Assembly: GCA_016708315.1 (NCBI GenBank)
Contig: JADJGC010000002.1
Coordinates: 515,375 to 579,374, forward strand
Length of the DNA stretch: 64,000 nt
Direction: 5' to 3'
Origin: a bacterium
Lineage (GTDB): Bacteria; Zixibacteria; MSB-5A5; CAIYYT01
Shown: one piece after another, positions 46,446 through 53,823 of the stretch
Position numbering within the stretch: the stretch's first letter is position 1
Layout: each line of letters opens with the position of its first letter
Notes under the pieces: generated by a model
Told to the model about the DNA's origin: nothing
Seen by the model: the letters and a program-made list of their open reading frames with translations, nothing else
The model's database searches: none
Made by a program: the position numbers and the translations under genes

Positions 46446-47303
46446 ATGATCTTTCCAGGCGGCAAACGGTGTGCATTCTCGGTGTTTGATGACACTGATG
46501 TGGCAACACTTGAATCCATTCGACCCATATATGACTATCTTACTGAACTCGGGATATTCACCACAAAGTCTGTCTGGAGCATTGATTGGAAAGGTCCAAG
46601 CGACTATATGGGATCGCATACGCTCGAAATTCGTGAATACGCTGAGTACTTGCGAGAACTGAAGCGCAGAGGATTTGAAGTTGCATTTCATGGCGCTGGC
46701 ATGGAAAGTTCACTCAGAGCGGACATCGAAAGGGGTCTTGGCAACTTCAAGGAAGTATTCGGCGCATATCCGGTAAGTAATGCGGCTCATGGACGTAACC
46801 GTGATAATCTCTATTGGGGCTCGGAACGATTCTCATATTGGTTGACCAAGAAACTCTATGCACTATTGAGCGGAGACGACAGCGACTATTTCCAAGGACA
46901 CGTTGATGGTTCGCCTTACTTCTGGGGCGATCTCGCGAAAGAGCACATTAAGTATGTCCGCAGCTTCACCTTCACGGGCATAAATCTTCTAGACAGAACT
47001 ACGCCAGTTGTATATCGAAGCAAGAAAACACCTTGGATCAACTCTTGGTTCTTGACAAACGATGCTGAAAACGTCGAAGAGTTCAATTCGCTTCTTTCCA
47101 ACGCCAATCAGGCCGCTTTGGAAAGCGACGGAGGACTTTGCATCATCAGCACACATTTTGGCAAGGGTTTTGTCGCGAATGACGAATTAAATTCAGAAAC
47201 AAAGCGATTACTTTTTGATCTGAGCCAAAAGAGATTGCTGGTTTGCGCCGGTCAGCGATATACTCGATTATTATGTCAATCAATGCGGATGCGAAACACT
47301 TAG
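46446..47303 (+). CDS. NodB-like polysaccharide deacetylase-fold protein
   Basis: 285 residues. 'CAFSVFDDTDVATLESIRPI' (~8-28) resembles the Asp-Asp of deacetylase motif 1, 'EVAFHGAGMES' (~77-87) occupies the place of the metal His motif, and 'CIISTHFGKGF' (~237) is near the C-terminal end. Key residues differ from true CE4 enzymes, so activity is uncertain. Immediately after a GNAT gene (2-nt gap), which argues for a joint job on an amino sugar. Confidence 0.6.
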   Translation: MIFPGGKRCAFSVFDDTDVATLESIRPIYDYLTELGIFTTKSVWSIDWKGPSDYMGSHTLEIREYAEYLRELKRRGFEVAFHGAGMESSLRADIERGLGNFKEVFGAYPVSNAAHGRNRDNLYWGSERFSYWLTKKLYALLSGDDSDYFQGHVDGSPYFWGDLAKEHIKYVRSFTFTGINLLDRTTPVVYRSKKTPWINSWFLTNDAENVEEFNSLLSNANQAALESDGGLCIISTHFGKGFVANDELNSETKRLLFDLSQKRLLVCAGQRYTRLLCQSMRMRNT

Positions 47304-47475
47304 TAGCCGACAACAACTGACATTGGAGCTGAGCTGGTTTCTTGATGCTGTGAAACGGCGAAAGGCGAGACAAAAATATACTGCGACTGAACTTGAATTT
47401 CTTCGGAAGCCGACCAGCTAATTGATTTTGTCTTCTGTTAGGAATTAGTAGATTGCATTTCAAACAAATTCGAGG

Positions 47476-48930
47476 TCAAGGGGTGGCTTCAACTTTAGAC
47501 TTCGAGATCCGCATCAACACTCCAGACATCGCAAACAATGTCCAAAGATGGGGGTAGTAAGCAGCGGATAGAAATGTAGCCGACGCCATCCACCCTACCA
47601 TTCCTCCGGTGAGTGCGCTGGCAAGTGTCCACTCATCAGTTCTGTGATCGTTACCGTATTTCCTCTGAACAACCATCATACCTCGAACGGCGACCGCAAA
47701 CATCATTAAGTAGCACAGAATTCCAAGAAACCCCGTCTCAGCAAGAACAAGAGGCAAGGTCCCGTGAAACGTCCTACCCCATTGCGTTGCCGGATCCCGG
47801 AAACCTGTTACATATTCAGGCATGCGCAGGGGACCGTTGCCAGCTCCAACGCCGGTCAATGGGTGATCAGCGAACATCCGGACTGCCGCCATCCAATAAT
47901 TGAGTCTTGAATTTGCCGTGGCTTCCTCTGTATCCGTGATAGATTGCACCTCGGACCAGTAGCTGCTTGGCGCAAAGACTGCAACAGAAATTGCAAGAAG
48001 AGCGACAAAGGAAAGACTCATAAGTTTGCGCTTCGATTTAAGAATGCAAAAGACAACAACTGCCATAAGCCCAACCCAGCCGCCGCGAGATTGACTGGAT
48101 ACGACACCCAATACAAATACCAGTACGGTGCCGATAAGAAAGAATCGTTTGAGATTAGAAGTCTGGTTCTGAAACATGAAGAAGGCAAAGGGTATCATCG
48201 CATTCAGAGCGAGCGCAAAGTCGTTTTCGTCCGCCATGAAACTGCCCCCAACAACTCCACTTGTGACCTGATGACCGGCGACGTATCCGACAAAGGCAAA
48301 GTTGTAGATGCCCTTGAGCGCATAATAAACGTGGGTGAATAGCAATAGCCAGATGATCCTCAGTAATCGTTCCTTCGAATCAACTATATTGAGAAGCAAG
48401 AAGAACATCAGGAAGGTGACCAAGAGTCCTTCAAAAGCCTGATAGGCTCGGAAGTTGTTATGTGCAGTAAGAATACCCGTCGCAATAATGAGAAGATAGC
48501 CTAAAAACCACGTGCATTGTGAACTCCAGTAGATTCTGTGCTTTCTGGCGGCTTGAAAAACTATCCACGACACCAGTGTTACTGCAACCGTCAGAATTCC
48601 AAGGCGAAGAGGGCGCAGTGCGACAATAAATGTGTACGGCCGCAAATAGTCCATAAAGACAAAGCACCAAACACCTGCAAATGGACTAATGATGATGTAT
48701 GCGCCGACCAAGATTGCCGGCACAGCGGCAACTAAGGCATACTGAAATTTCTCGGGGAGTTTAACGAACACCAATGCTACCACGATTGATAGCACAATTA
48801 GTCCGACGATTGCAAGTCGGCCTTTGGTGATTATTGACGGTGCTGGAAGCTTGAATTCGTTTGTTTTGGAGATGGAATTTGGATCGAGATCCGGTGACGA
48901 CTCGCGTCGGTTACGCTTCATGGAAGGCAC
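47476..48930 (-). CDS. O-antigen ligase/polymerase (Wzy/WaaL-like)
   Basis: 484 residues with about 11-12 membrane helices and the O-antigen ligase domain: 'LRPYTFIVALRPLRLGIL' near helix 3, a large periplasmic loop around residues 350-400 with 'HPLTGVGAGNGPLRMPEYVTG', which carries the conserved H-PxxGxG motif. It polymerises or ligates EPS repeat units on the periplasmic side. Partner of the Wzx flippase and Wzz chain-length protein. Start uncertain: GTG 48930 or ATG 48921. Confidence 0.85.
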   Translation of the reverse strand: MPSMKRNRRESSPDLDPNSISKTNEFKLPAPSIITKGRLAIVGLIVLSIVVALVFVKLPEKFQYALVAAVPAILVGAYIIISPFAGVWCFVFMDYLRPYTFIVALRPLRLGILTVAVTLVSWIVFQAARKHRIYWSSQCTWFLGYLLIIATGILTAHNNFRAYQAFEGLLVTFLMFFLLLNIVDSKERLLRIIWLLLFTHVYYALKGIYNFAFVGYVAGHQVTSGVVGGSFMADENDFALALNAMIPFAFFMFQNQTSNLKRFFLIGTVLVFVLGVVSSQSRGGWVGLMAVVVFCILKSKRKLMSLSFVALLAISVAVFAPSSYWSEVQSITDTEEATANSRLNYWMAAVRMFADHPLTGVGAGNGPLRMPEYVTGFRDPATQWGRTFHGTLPLVLAETGFLGILCYLMMFAVAVRGMMVVQRKYGNDHRTDEWTLASALTGGMVGWMASATFLSAAYYPHLWTLFAMSGVLMRISKSKVEATP

Positions 48931-48966
48931 CCAAGATCAAGCGATCGTAGTTCCTGAGAAACCGCA

Positions 48967-49572
48967 TTATTCCAGTTCTCGCTTTGTCAAGAGCTCGCTG
49001 TTATCGAAACTGTTCATCACCACACGTCCCGGATTGCCTGCCACCAAACAACCATCTCCCACACTGCGGGTCAGCATGGTGCCATTGGCAATCGTGACAC
49101 CGTTGCCAACCGAGATAGCGCCAGAAACGACCGATCCAGTACCTATCCAAACGTTATCACCGATAGACGGTAAGCCAGTCTTGCCTTCAGAATGACCTAC
49201 GCCAATTGTTACATTGTGAGTGACGCTGAAGTTCTCTCCGATTACTACTGGACCGATGTAAATAGTGCCCACGTGCCCAATGAAGAAACCTGGACCGATT
49301 GTAGCATCATCTATGTTTACGTGGTGGAAGAACTGCATCCAATAGTTCAAGATTACGTGTACGATTACAAAGGGTATCCCCAACAACCGACTTACTTGTG
49401 AAATCCGTCCCGCCATCTTACCGAAACGATAGACCGCGACGCAATGAAGCCCAAAATGCTTGAGCCATAAGCGGCACTTGCGAACTATTGATGGACTTGT
49501 GTTGCCAAACTGGACACGGTAGAACTTATCTATGTCCGCTCGGAATGCACCTCTCCGCTCTGTCTTTGCCAT
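48967..49572 (-). CDS. Serine O-acetyltransferase-like hexapeptide acetyltransferase
   Basis: 201 residues. An alpha-helical N-terminus (AFRADIDKFYRVQFG) as in CysE/EpsC-like proteins, then left-handed beta-helix hexapeptide repeats (~90-175) with 'GPGFFIGHVGTIYIGPVVIGEN', 'VTIGVGH' and 'NVWIGTGSVVSGAISVGNG', ending with the 'VAGNPGRVV' loop. The shorter N-terminal part and the EPS context suggest sugar O-acetylation rather than cysteine synthesis. Transcribed just ahead of the O-antigen ligase. Confidence 0.75.
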   Translation of the reverse strand: MAKTERRGAFRADIDKFYRVQFGNTSPSIVRKCRLWLKHFGLHCVAVYRFGKMAGRISQVSRLLGIPFVIVHVILNYWMQFFHHVNIDDATIGPGFFIGHVGTIYIGPVVIGENFSVTHNVTIGVGHSEGKTGLPSIGDNVWIGTGSVVSGAISVGNGVTIANGTMLTRSVGDGCLVAGNPGRVVMNSFDNSELLTKRELE

Positions 49573-49737
49573 GCTATTCTACGAAGTTCTGGATTATCAT
49601 GTTTTCTCGCTCGTTGGTATCTTTCTACACAAATCTGCCGTTGGGATGTCCATTCGATTCGTTAATATATCGGACGAAAGTTGTGCGGCAACAACCAAAC
49701 TGAACAAATGTTTGTAACGTAAGGTGGTTATTATGTT

Positions 49738-49765
49738 TTGACTCTTTATGCCGAAACATTATCAT
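49738..49765 (+). promoter_or_regulatory. Sigma-70-type promoter for the kinase gene
   Basis: TTGACT (-35, 49738-49743; 5 of 6 consensus) and TATCAT (-10, 49760-49765; 5 of 6) with a 16-nt spacer, directed at the CpsD-like gene and giving a leader of about 80 nt. It is the best sigma-70 match I see among the intergenic regions of the locus. Confidence 0.6.
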
Positions 49766-49853
49766 AACCATCAGAATCTCGATTTCGTAGGTGAATGGAC
49801 TCGCATTGCTGCGGACCGGGTAGAATCGAAACGGACAGGAATACTCTGATTAT

Positions 49854-50555
49854 ATGGCCAAGGAAAAGCGCCCATCAATTCTCGACTACTATAAGTTTGA
49901 CTCGGTTGCCGGTACTGAGTTACGTCGCCTGCTGCATAACGTAACACGTCCGATCAAGGGAATCACCCCGCGATCGATTCTAGTAACTTCTGCAATCACC
50001 GGCGAAGGTAAGTCCACGATTGCGGCATTGTTGGCCGTTACTTCAGCACACCACAAAAAACGCAAGACATTGCTAATCGATTCAGATCTTCGTCGTCCAA
50101 CGGTACACGAGATGTTCGGGATTGAGAACAAAATAGGATTCTCGGAACTGATCACAGAAAAGGCTGAGTTTGAAACTGCACTTGCCTCGACTAGGATTGA
50201 CAACCTCTGGCTTCTCCCCGTCGGGACTGTTGATGGAAACGCAACCGAGATGATCCGGGAGGACATGGTTCGAAAGGTCATCGAACGGGCGGTATTCAGT
50301 TTTGACCTAGTGATCGTTGATTGTGCGCCAATTATTCCGGTTTCTGATCCGGCGATCATTTCTTCGGCCGTAGATGGAGTCGTTATCGTCATTCGCGCAG
50401 GCAAGACACAAAAGGAAATAGTGCAGCGGGCACGAGATATTATCTTGAAAGCTGAAGCGAACATACTCGGGATAATCTTGAATAACGTCCAGCGTGCTCT
50501 CCCCTATCACTACGGCAATGAGTATTATGGCCAATATTATAGCAGCAAGAAGTAG
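49854..50555 (+). CDS. Bacterial tyrosine kinase (CpsD/CapB family)
   Basis: 233 residues. Walker A 'SAITGEGKSTIAALLAV' (~41-57), Walker A' 'TLLIDSDLRRPTVHEMFG' (~74-91), Walker B 'FDLVIVDCAPI' (~150-160), then a Tyr-rich tail (YHYGNEYYGQYY), the usual autophosphorylation cluster. It should pair with the kinase-less Wzz/GumC protein encoded at 10.3-11.8 kb to switch EPS polymerisation/export. It sits alone on the + strand at the far end of the locus from its partner. Last gene before the tRNA. Confidence 0.88.
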   Translation: MAKEKRPSILDYYKFDSVAGTELRRLLHNVTRPIKGITPRSILVTSAITGEGKSTIAALLAVTSAHHKKRKTLLIDSDLRRPTVHEMFGIENKIGFSELITEKAEFETALASTRIDNLWLLPVGTVDGNATEMIREDMVRKVIERAVFSFDLVIVDCAPIIPVSDPAIISSAVDGVVIVIRAGKTQKEIVQRARDIILKAEANILGIILNNVQRALPYHYGNEYYGQYYSSKK

Positions 50556-50624
50556 TGCTGGTCAGTACTAGTAATTCCTGAAAGTGCGCCCTCCAAGTTC
50601 ACCAGTATTCGTCTGCAAATAATC

Positions 50625-50710
50625 TGCCGGAGACCGGAATCGAACCGGTACGTGTGTCACCACACGAGGGATTTTAAGTCCCTTGCGTCTACCAATTTCG
50701 CCACTCCGGC
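50625..50710 (-). tRNA. tRNA-Leu (UAA)
   Basis: 86 nt on the - strand. Acceptor arms GCCGGAG / CTCCGGC with discriminator A; D-arm containing AATTGGTAGA; anticodon stem AGGGA/TCCCT with loop CTTAAAA (anticodon UAA); long variable arm CGTGTG-GTGA-CACACG typical of class II tRNAs; T-arm ACCGG-TTCGATT-CCGGT. CCA is not encoded. Its 5' end is 7 nt from the integrase stop codon, so it marks the chromosome/element junction. Confidence 0.95.
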
Positions 50711-50717
50711 AAACACG

Positions 50718-51773
50718 TTAAGTCATTGCAGATGAAGCTGATACGATTTTCGCCTTCTTCTGGCCATTTGCCTTGGTGTCCAAATAGTGTCTATCAGGAA
50801 ACCTCAATGTGTCCACTGCTCCCCTCTTGTGGCTTTGACTCAAGTGTGAATACCGAACTGTCATGTTAATAGTGCGGTGGCCCAGCAACTCCTTCACGGT
50901 TAGCAGATCGGCACCATTCATGACCAAGTGTGATGCGAATGTATGCCTCAAATCATGAAACGTGAAGTCCTTCAGACCCGCTAGTAGAACTGCTTTCTCG
51001 AATGCCGTCCGAATGCTCTTCACGGGATTTCCGTCTGCGTTAGAGAAAACATACTCCTTGCTCTGATCGATCGGCTTCAGAGCTTGATACAGCTGGTCAG
51101 TAACTGGGATGTCCCTAGAGTAACCGTTCTTAGATCTTCGCACGATTATTACCCTGTTAATCAGATCCACGTCTTCCCATTTGAGTTTCAGTATCTCACC
51201 AAGTCTCATTCCGGTATTAAGGGCGGTGATCACCATGGGCTTGACACGCTCTGAAATTGAAGACAGTAACTTGTCGATCTCATCCAATGAGAGATATCGT
51301 GTCCGGGCGTTATCCTCGCGAAACAACTTCACAAGCTTCACGGGATTTATGCTCGTCATGTCCCAATGAATCGCTTTCGTGAACATGTGTTTCAGACACG
51401 CGAGCTCTCTGTTGACAGTAGCAGGAGCTACGCTTTGTCTTCGCTCGTTTTTGTATTCTTCGATCGCAAGGGGCGTGATTAGGGAGAGTTTCATTCCTGC
51501 GAACTTCTTGCTCAGCAGCCTTATGCTACGTTCGTCACGGCCCCACGAAAGTTTATTTGCCTTGGCGTACTGGAGGTAATTTCGCGAGAGCTGCTCGAAT
51601 GTAACCTTCGACATCTTCGCGATGTCAAGATAGCGATTTTCTGCAATCTGTAGCTTTCGCTTAGCCAGTGCATGCTCTGCCATCTTTTTATTCGGTCCGA
51701 TGGCCTCACGCTTGCGTCCACCCTCGACATAATAGTCGATGTACCAGCTATTATCTTTCTTAAAGAGTGCCAT
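50718..51773 (-). CDS. int: Tyrosine recombinase (phage-type integrase)
   Basis: 351 residues. N-terminal arm-binding-like region ('WYIDYYVEGGRKREAIG'), SAM-like core-binding domain (~60-140), and catalytic domain with Arg in 'NTGMRLGEILKLKWEDV', 'HDLRHTFASHL' (His and Arg II), 'LLGHRTI' and the nucleophile Tyr in 'MTVRYSHLS'. All R-H-R-H-Y residues are present, and unlike many genes beyond it this one is intact. AAGGAAG ribosome site. The stop is 7 nt from the 5' end of tRNA-Leu. It catalyses site-specific integration/excision of the element. Confidence 0.92.
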   Translation of the reverse strand: MALFKKDNSWYIDYYVEGGRKREAIGPNKKMAEHALAKRKLQIAENRYLDIAKMSKVTFEQLSRNYLQYAKANKLSWGRDERSIRLLSKKFAGMKLSLITPLAIEEYKNERRQSVAPATVNRELACLKHMFTKAIHWDMTSINPVKLVKLFREDNARTRYLSLDEIDKLLSSISERVKPMVITALNTGMRLGEILKLKWEDVDLINRVIIVRRSKNGYSRDIPVTDQLYQALKPIDQSKEYVFSNADGNPVKSIRTAFEKAVLLAGLKDFTFHDLRHTFASHLVMNGADLLTVKELLGHRTINMTVRYSHLSQSHKRGAVDTLRFPDRHYLDTKANGQKKAKIVSASSAMT

Positions 51774-51801
51774 TACTACTTCCTTCCCTCACGGACGTCA
51801 A

Positions 51802-51841
51802 AACTACGATGTCCTCGCCAATAGTCAAGAGAAACTCTCTT
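51802..51841 (-). promoter_or_regulatory. Candidate int promoter with overlapping inverted repeat
   Basis: On the - strand TTGACT (51823-51828) could be a -35, with a poor -10 (TAGTTT) after a 16-nt spacer. The inverted repeat AAGAGA-AAC-TCTCTT (51827-51841) overlaps the -35, as an operator or recombination-directionality site might. It lies in the 79-bp gap between the HTH gene and int. Speculative. Confidence 0.35.
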
Positions 51842-51852
51842 TGTATCGTAGG

Positions 51853-52103
51853 TCAGTCGCTAAGATCGCGCGGGTGGACTTTTTTGCTTTCGAGCCATGT
51901 TAGCACGTCGGCGAGATCGAACATGACTTTTTTTCCATTTTGATGAATGGTATTTCTCTTCGTTGGGAGACCCAGGAGTCGATGGTGAAGATGCTGAGTC
52001 CGAGATATGCGGCGAGTTGTTTTTTGTCGAGGAATTGTCCCCTCAGTGGCGTCTGGGCGTTTGGACGTGGCGCTGTCTGCCGGTTTCCGTTTTGGTTCTT
52101 CAT
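51853..52103 (-). CDS. Excisionase-like helix-turn-helix protein, split by a -1 frameshift
   Basis: Frame 0 from ATG 52101-52103 encodes 'FLDKKQLAAYLGLSIFTID' and 'RREIPFIKMEKK', the first half of a DNA-binding MerR/Xis-type HTH, then nine foreign codons to a stop at 51900. The -1 frame supplies exactly the missing second half, 'VMFDLADVLTWLESKK', ending at 51853. Joined, they give an 83-residue protein of normal length. The junction is A AAA AAG (51927-51933), the canonical -1 slippery heptamer. The start overlaps the primase stop by 4 nt (ATGA). Likely role: excision directionality or control of int. Confidence 0.75.
51927..51933 (-). other. Slippery heptamer A AAA AAG (candidate programmed -1 frameshift site)
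   Basis: In the zero frame of the HTH gene the codons GAA AAA AAG contain the dnaX/IS-type heptamer A AAA AAG in correct phase. A -1 slip leads directly into the conserved C-terminal half. I see no strong upstream Shine-Dalgarno stimulator and no obvious long stem just downstream, so a plain one-A deletion is the competing explanation. Confidence 0.5.
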
Positions 52104-53150
52104 GACGGTTGACTGCTCTTTTGAGGAGTATCACTCTTTGAATTGGTGCGAAAGGTGTTTATGTAGGTGCAGTTCTTGAACCCGACGCATGTCAGTCGCT
52201 GTCTGAGTGCGCCGCCTTGTTTGCAGCCGTATGTGTATTTTTCTTGGCCGAAGGCTGATCCGAGAATGATCTCGATTTCCGTTTCGCTCAGTGGTGGGTT
52301 GTTTTGCGGATTCCAGACGGACGAAAGGATGATCCTTGCCTGGCTGGAGCTGATTCCGAGTCGCCTTAGCTCGCTGGCGATGATGTGTCCGATGTGGTTT
52401 CTTTCGCCCTGGCCGGCTCCGCAGAAAATGGCATGTCGGACGCAATCCTTGATCACCGGCACAATTGCGCCTTGCCGGTATCTTTGCCGGTCGTTTTCCG
52501 GCGAAACGGAACCGGAATTCCGGTGCTGGATTTTCTCCCAGGTATCGGGGAGTCTTTTGTTGAAGAGCTTGTCCGGGATCAATTGTTGTCACTTTCGTCA
52601 AGACTTCATGCTCGTTTGTTTCCGGATTCAGGTTTTGGTCAAGAAAGTCGCACCAGTTGTTGGTGACCTGGTGTTTTCCCATTGGGGCTTTGACGAGGTT
52701 TCCGAGTTTGCCGGTTTCGATGTAGTCTTGTTTGGGAAAGATCTCGTGATTATTACTGATATCTTGACCCAGGGCTCTGGCAATGCGGTTTGGATATGGT
52801 TTGTCGAAGAAGATCCAGATATGGTATCCCTTCTTCCCTGAGAATTCGGTCAAGAATGGGATTTCAAGTTGGCTGACGCGCCTCTGTACTTTGCGGAGTT
52901 CGGATTTGTCGAGGGTGTCGATGTCGATGCAGAGCCATTTGGTCGTGCTGTCTGCCGAAGAGTATAGGCCGATGGTCTTGTTGCCTTGCAGGTGGTTTGC
53001 AATGACGGCGTCGGTTATTGGCTCTCGGATGACGGTATAGCCACCGCCGTTGGCGGCGATTTGAAGTGGATAGCAGTCCTCGCGTTGGACGAATCGCTGG
53101 CGGAACAGGTTAATGATATCTTGGCTCGGTATTGGCGTCATATTTTCCAT
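52100..53150 (-). CDS. Archaeo-eukaryotic-type primase (TOTE/AEP-like), split by +1 frameshift
   Basis: Start ATG 53148-53150 is set by AGGAGGGAG just upstream. The first ~191 residues show the AEP core: 'WLCIDID' (catalytic DxD), 'EFSGKKGYHIWIFFDKPY' and 'GKLGNLVKAPMGKHQ'. After 'TTID' (GAT 52578-52580) the frame must move +1, at GATCCCGG, to continue as 'PDKLFNKRLPDTW'. The PriCT-like C-terminal region follows, with 'GERNHIGHIIASELRRLG', 'PPLSETEIEIILGSAF' and a Cys cluster (YGC..TC..C). The rejoined protein is about 349 residues and ends in an ATGA overlap with the HTH gene. It likely primes replication of the element. Confidence 0.75.
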
Positions 53151-53236
53151 TTCACTCCCTCCTGAACTCAAGCGGATGGCTTGGTGCTCCGGTTTCAGAT
53201 CGGAGCACTGAGCCATCAGCATTGTTGAGATTACCG

Positions 53237-53823
53237 TTAGATCTGGCGGGTATTCTGAAGCAAAGCTATGAAGTCGCGATATGTCTTGGTGAATCGAGAC
53301 GAATCGGAGTCTTGAATAATCCCAGGTAGGGAGTCCTTGAGGATTCGGATCACGTGAGTAACGATTTCTTTCTGCAGTTGCCAATCGGAGGGATCGATTA
53401 GATTGGCGGTCTGCCATTCGATCAGCTGGATGAGTTTTTGTTGTTTCATGGCTTCTCCGAGTTGTGCCAGCACGTTTGCGATTCCGGCGCCAAAGATGTC
53501 GATGGCATCGAGATATGCCGCTTCGTAACCGCGGGCGCCGTTGTTGTCGTAGTGTTGGTCGAGGAGCCAGATTGCCTCGGTTAGAGCTTTTGAGCGTGTG
53601 CGTTCAGACGGAACTGCACTACTGTAATCAGGCATATGCAGCACAAAGTCTGTCAGGCATTCGTTGAATTCGGTGAATGCACTGATGTCGGCTTCCGGGG
53701 AACGTAGCTGCCAATGGCGGCATCCCAGACTTGGGACATTTCCTCAACTGCAGTTACGGAAAGCACCTTGTCAATAATGTCTCTGATCCGTTTGGATTGC
53801 TCTTCTTCATTCGAATTCTTCAT
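53237..53823 (-). CDS. Stand-alone copy 4 of a repeated ~190-residue domain, split by -1 frameshift
   Basis: Unknown function. ATG 53821-53823 follows GGAGGAG. About 42 residues in (SYVP), the frame shifts -1 at a C4 run (53697-53700), continuing 'PEADISAFTEFNECLTDFVL' and onward to 'IALLQNTRQI'; the rejoined product is 195 residues. 'EFNECLTDFVLH', 'GYEAAYLDAIDIFG' and 'IDPSDWQLQKEI' line up with 'EFLECITAFYAH', 'GAYVEAVDGTRGG' and 'IDPLDFTTKTNL' of the domain fused to the Lon-like protease. The start overlaps the ATPase end by 17 nt. Confidence 0.6.
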
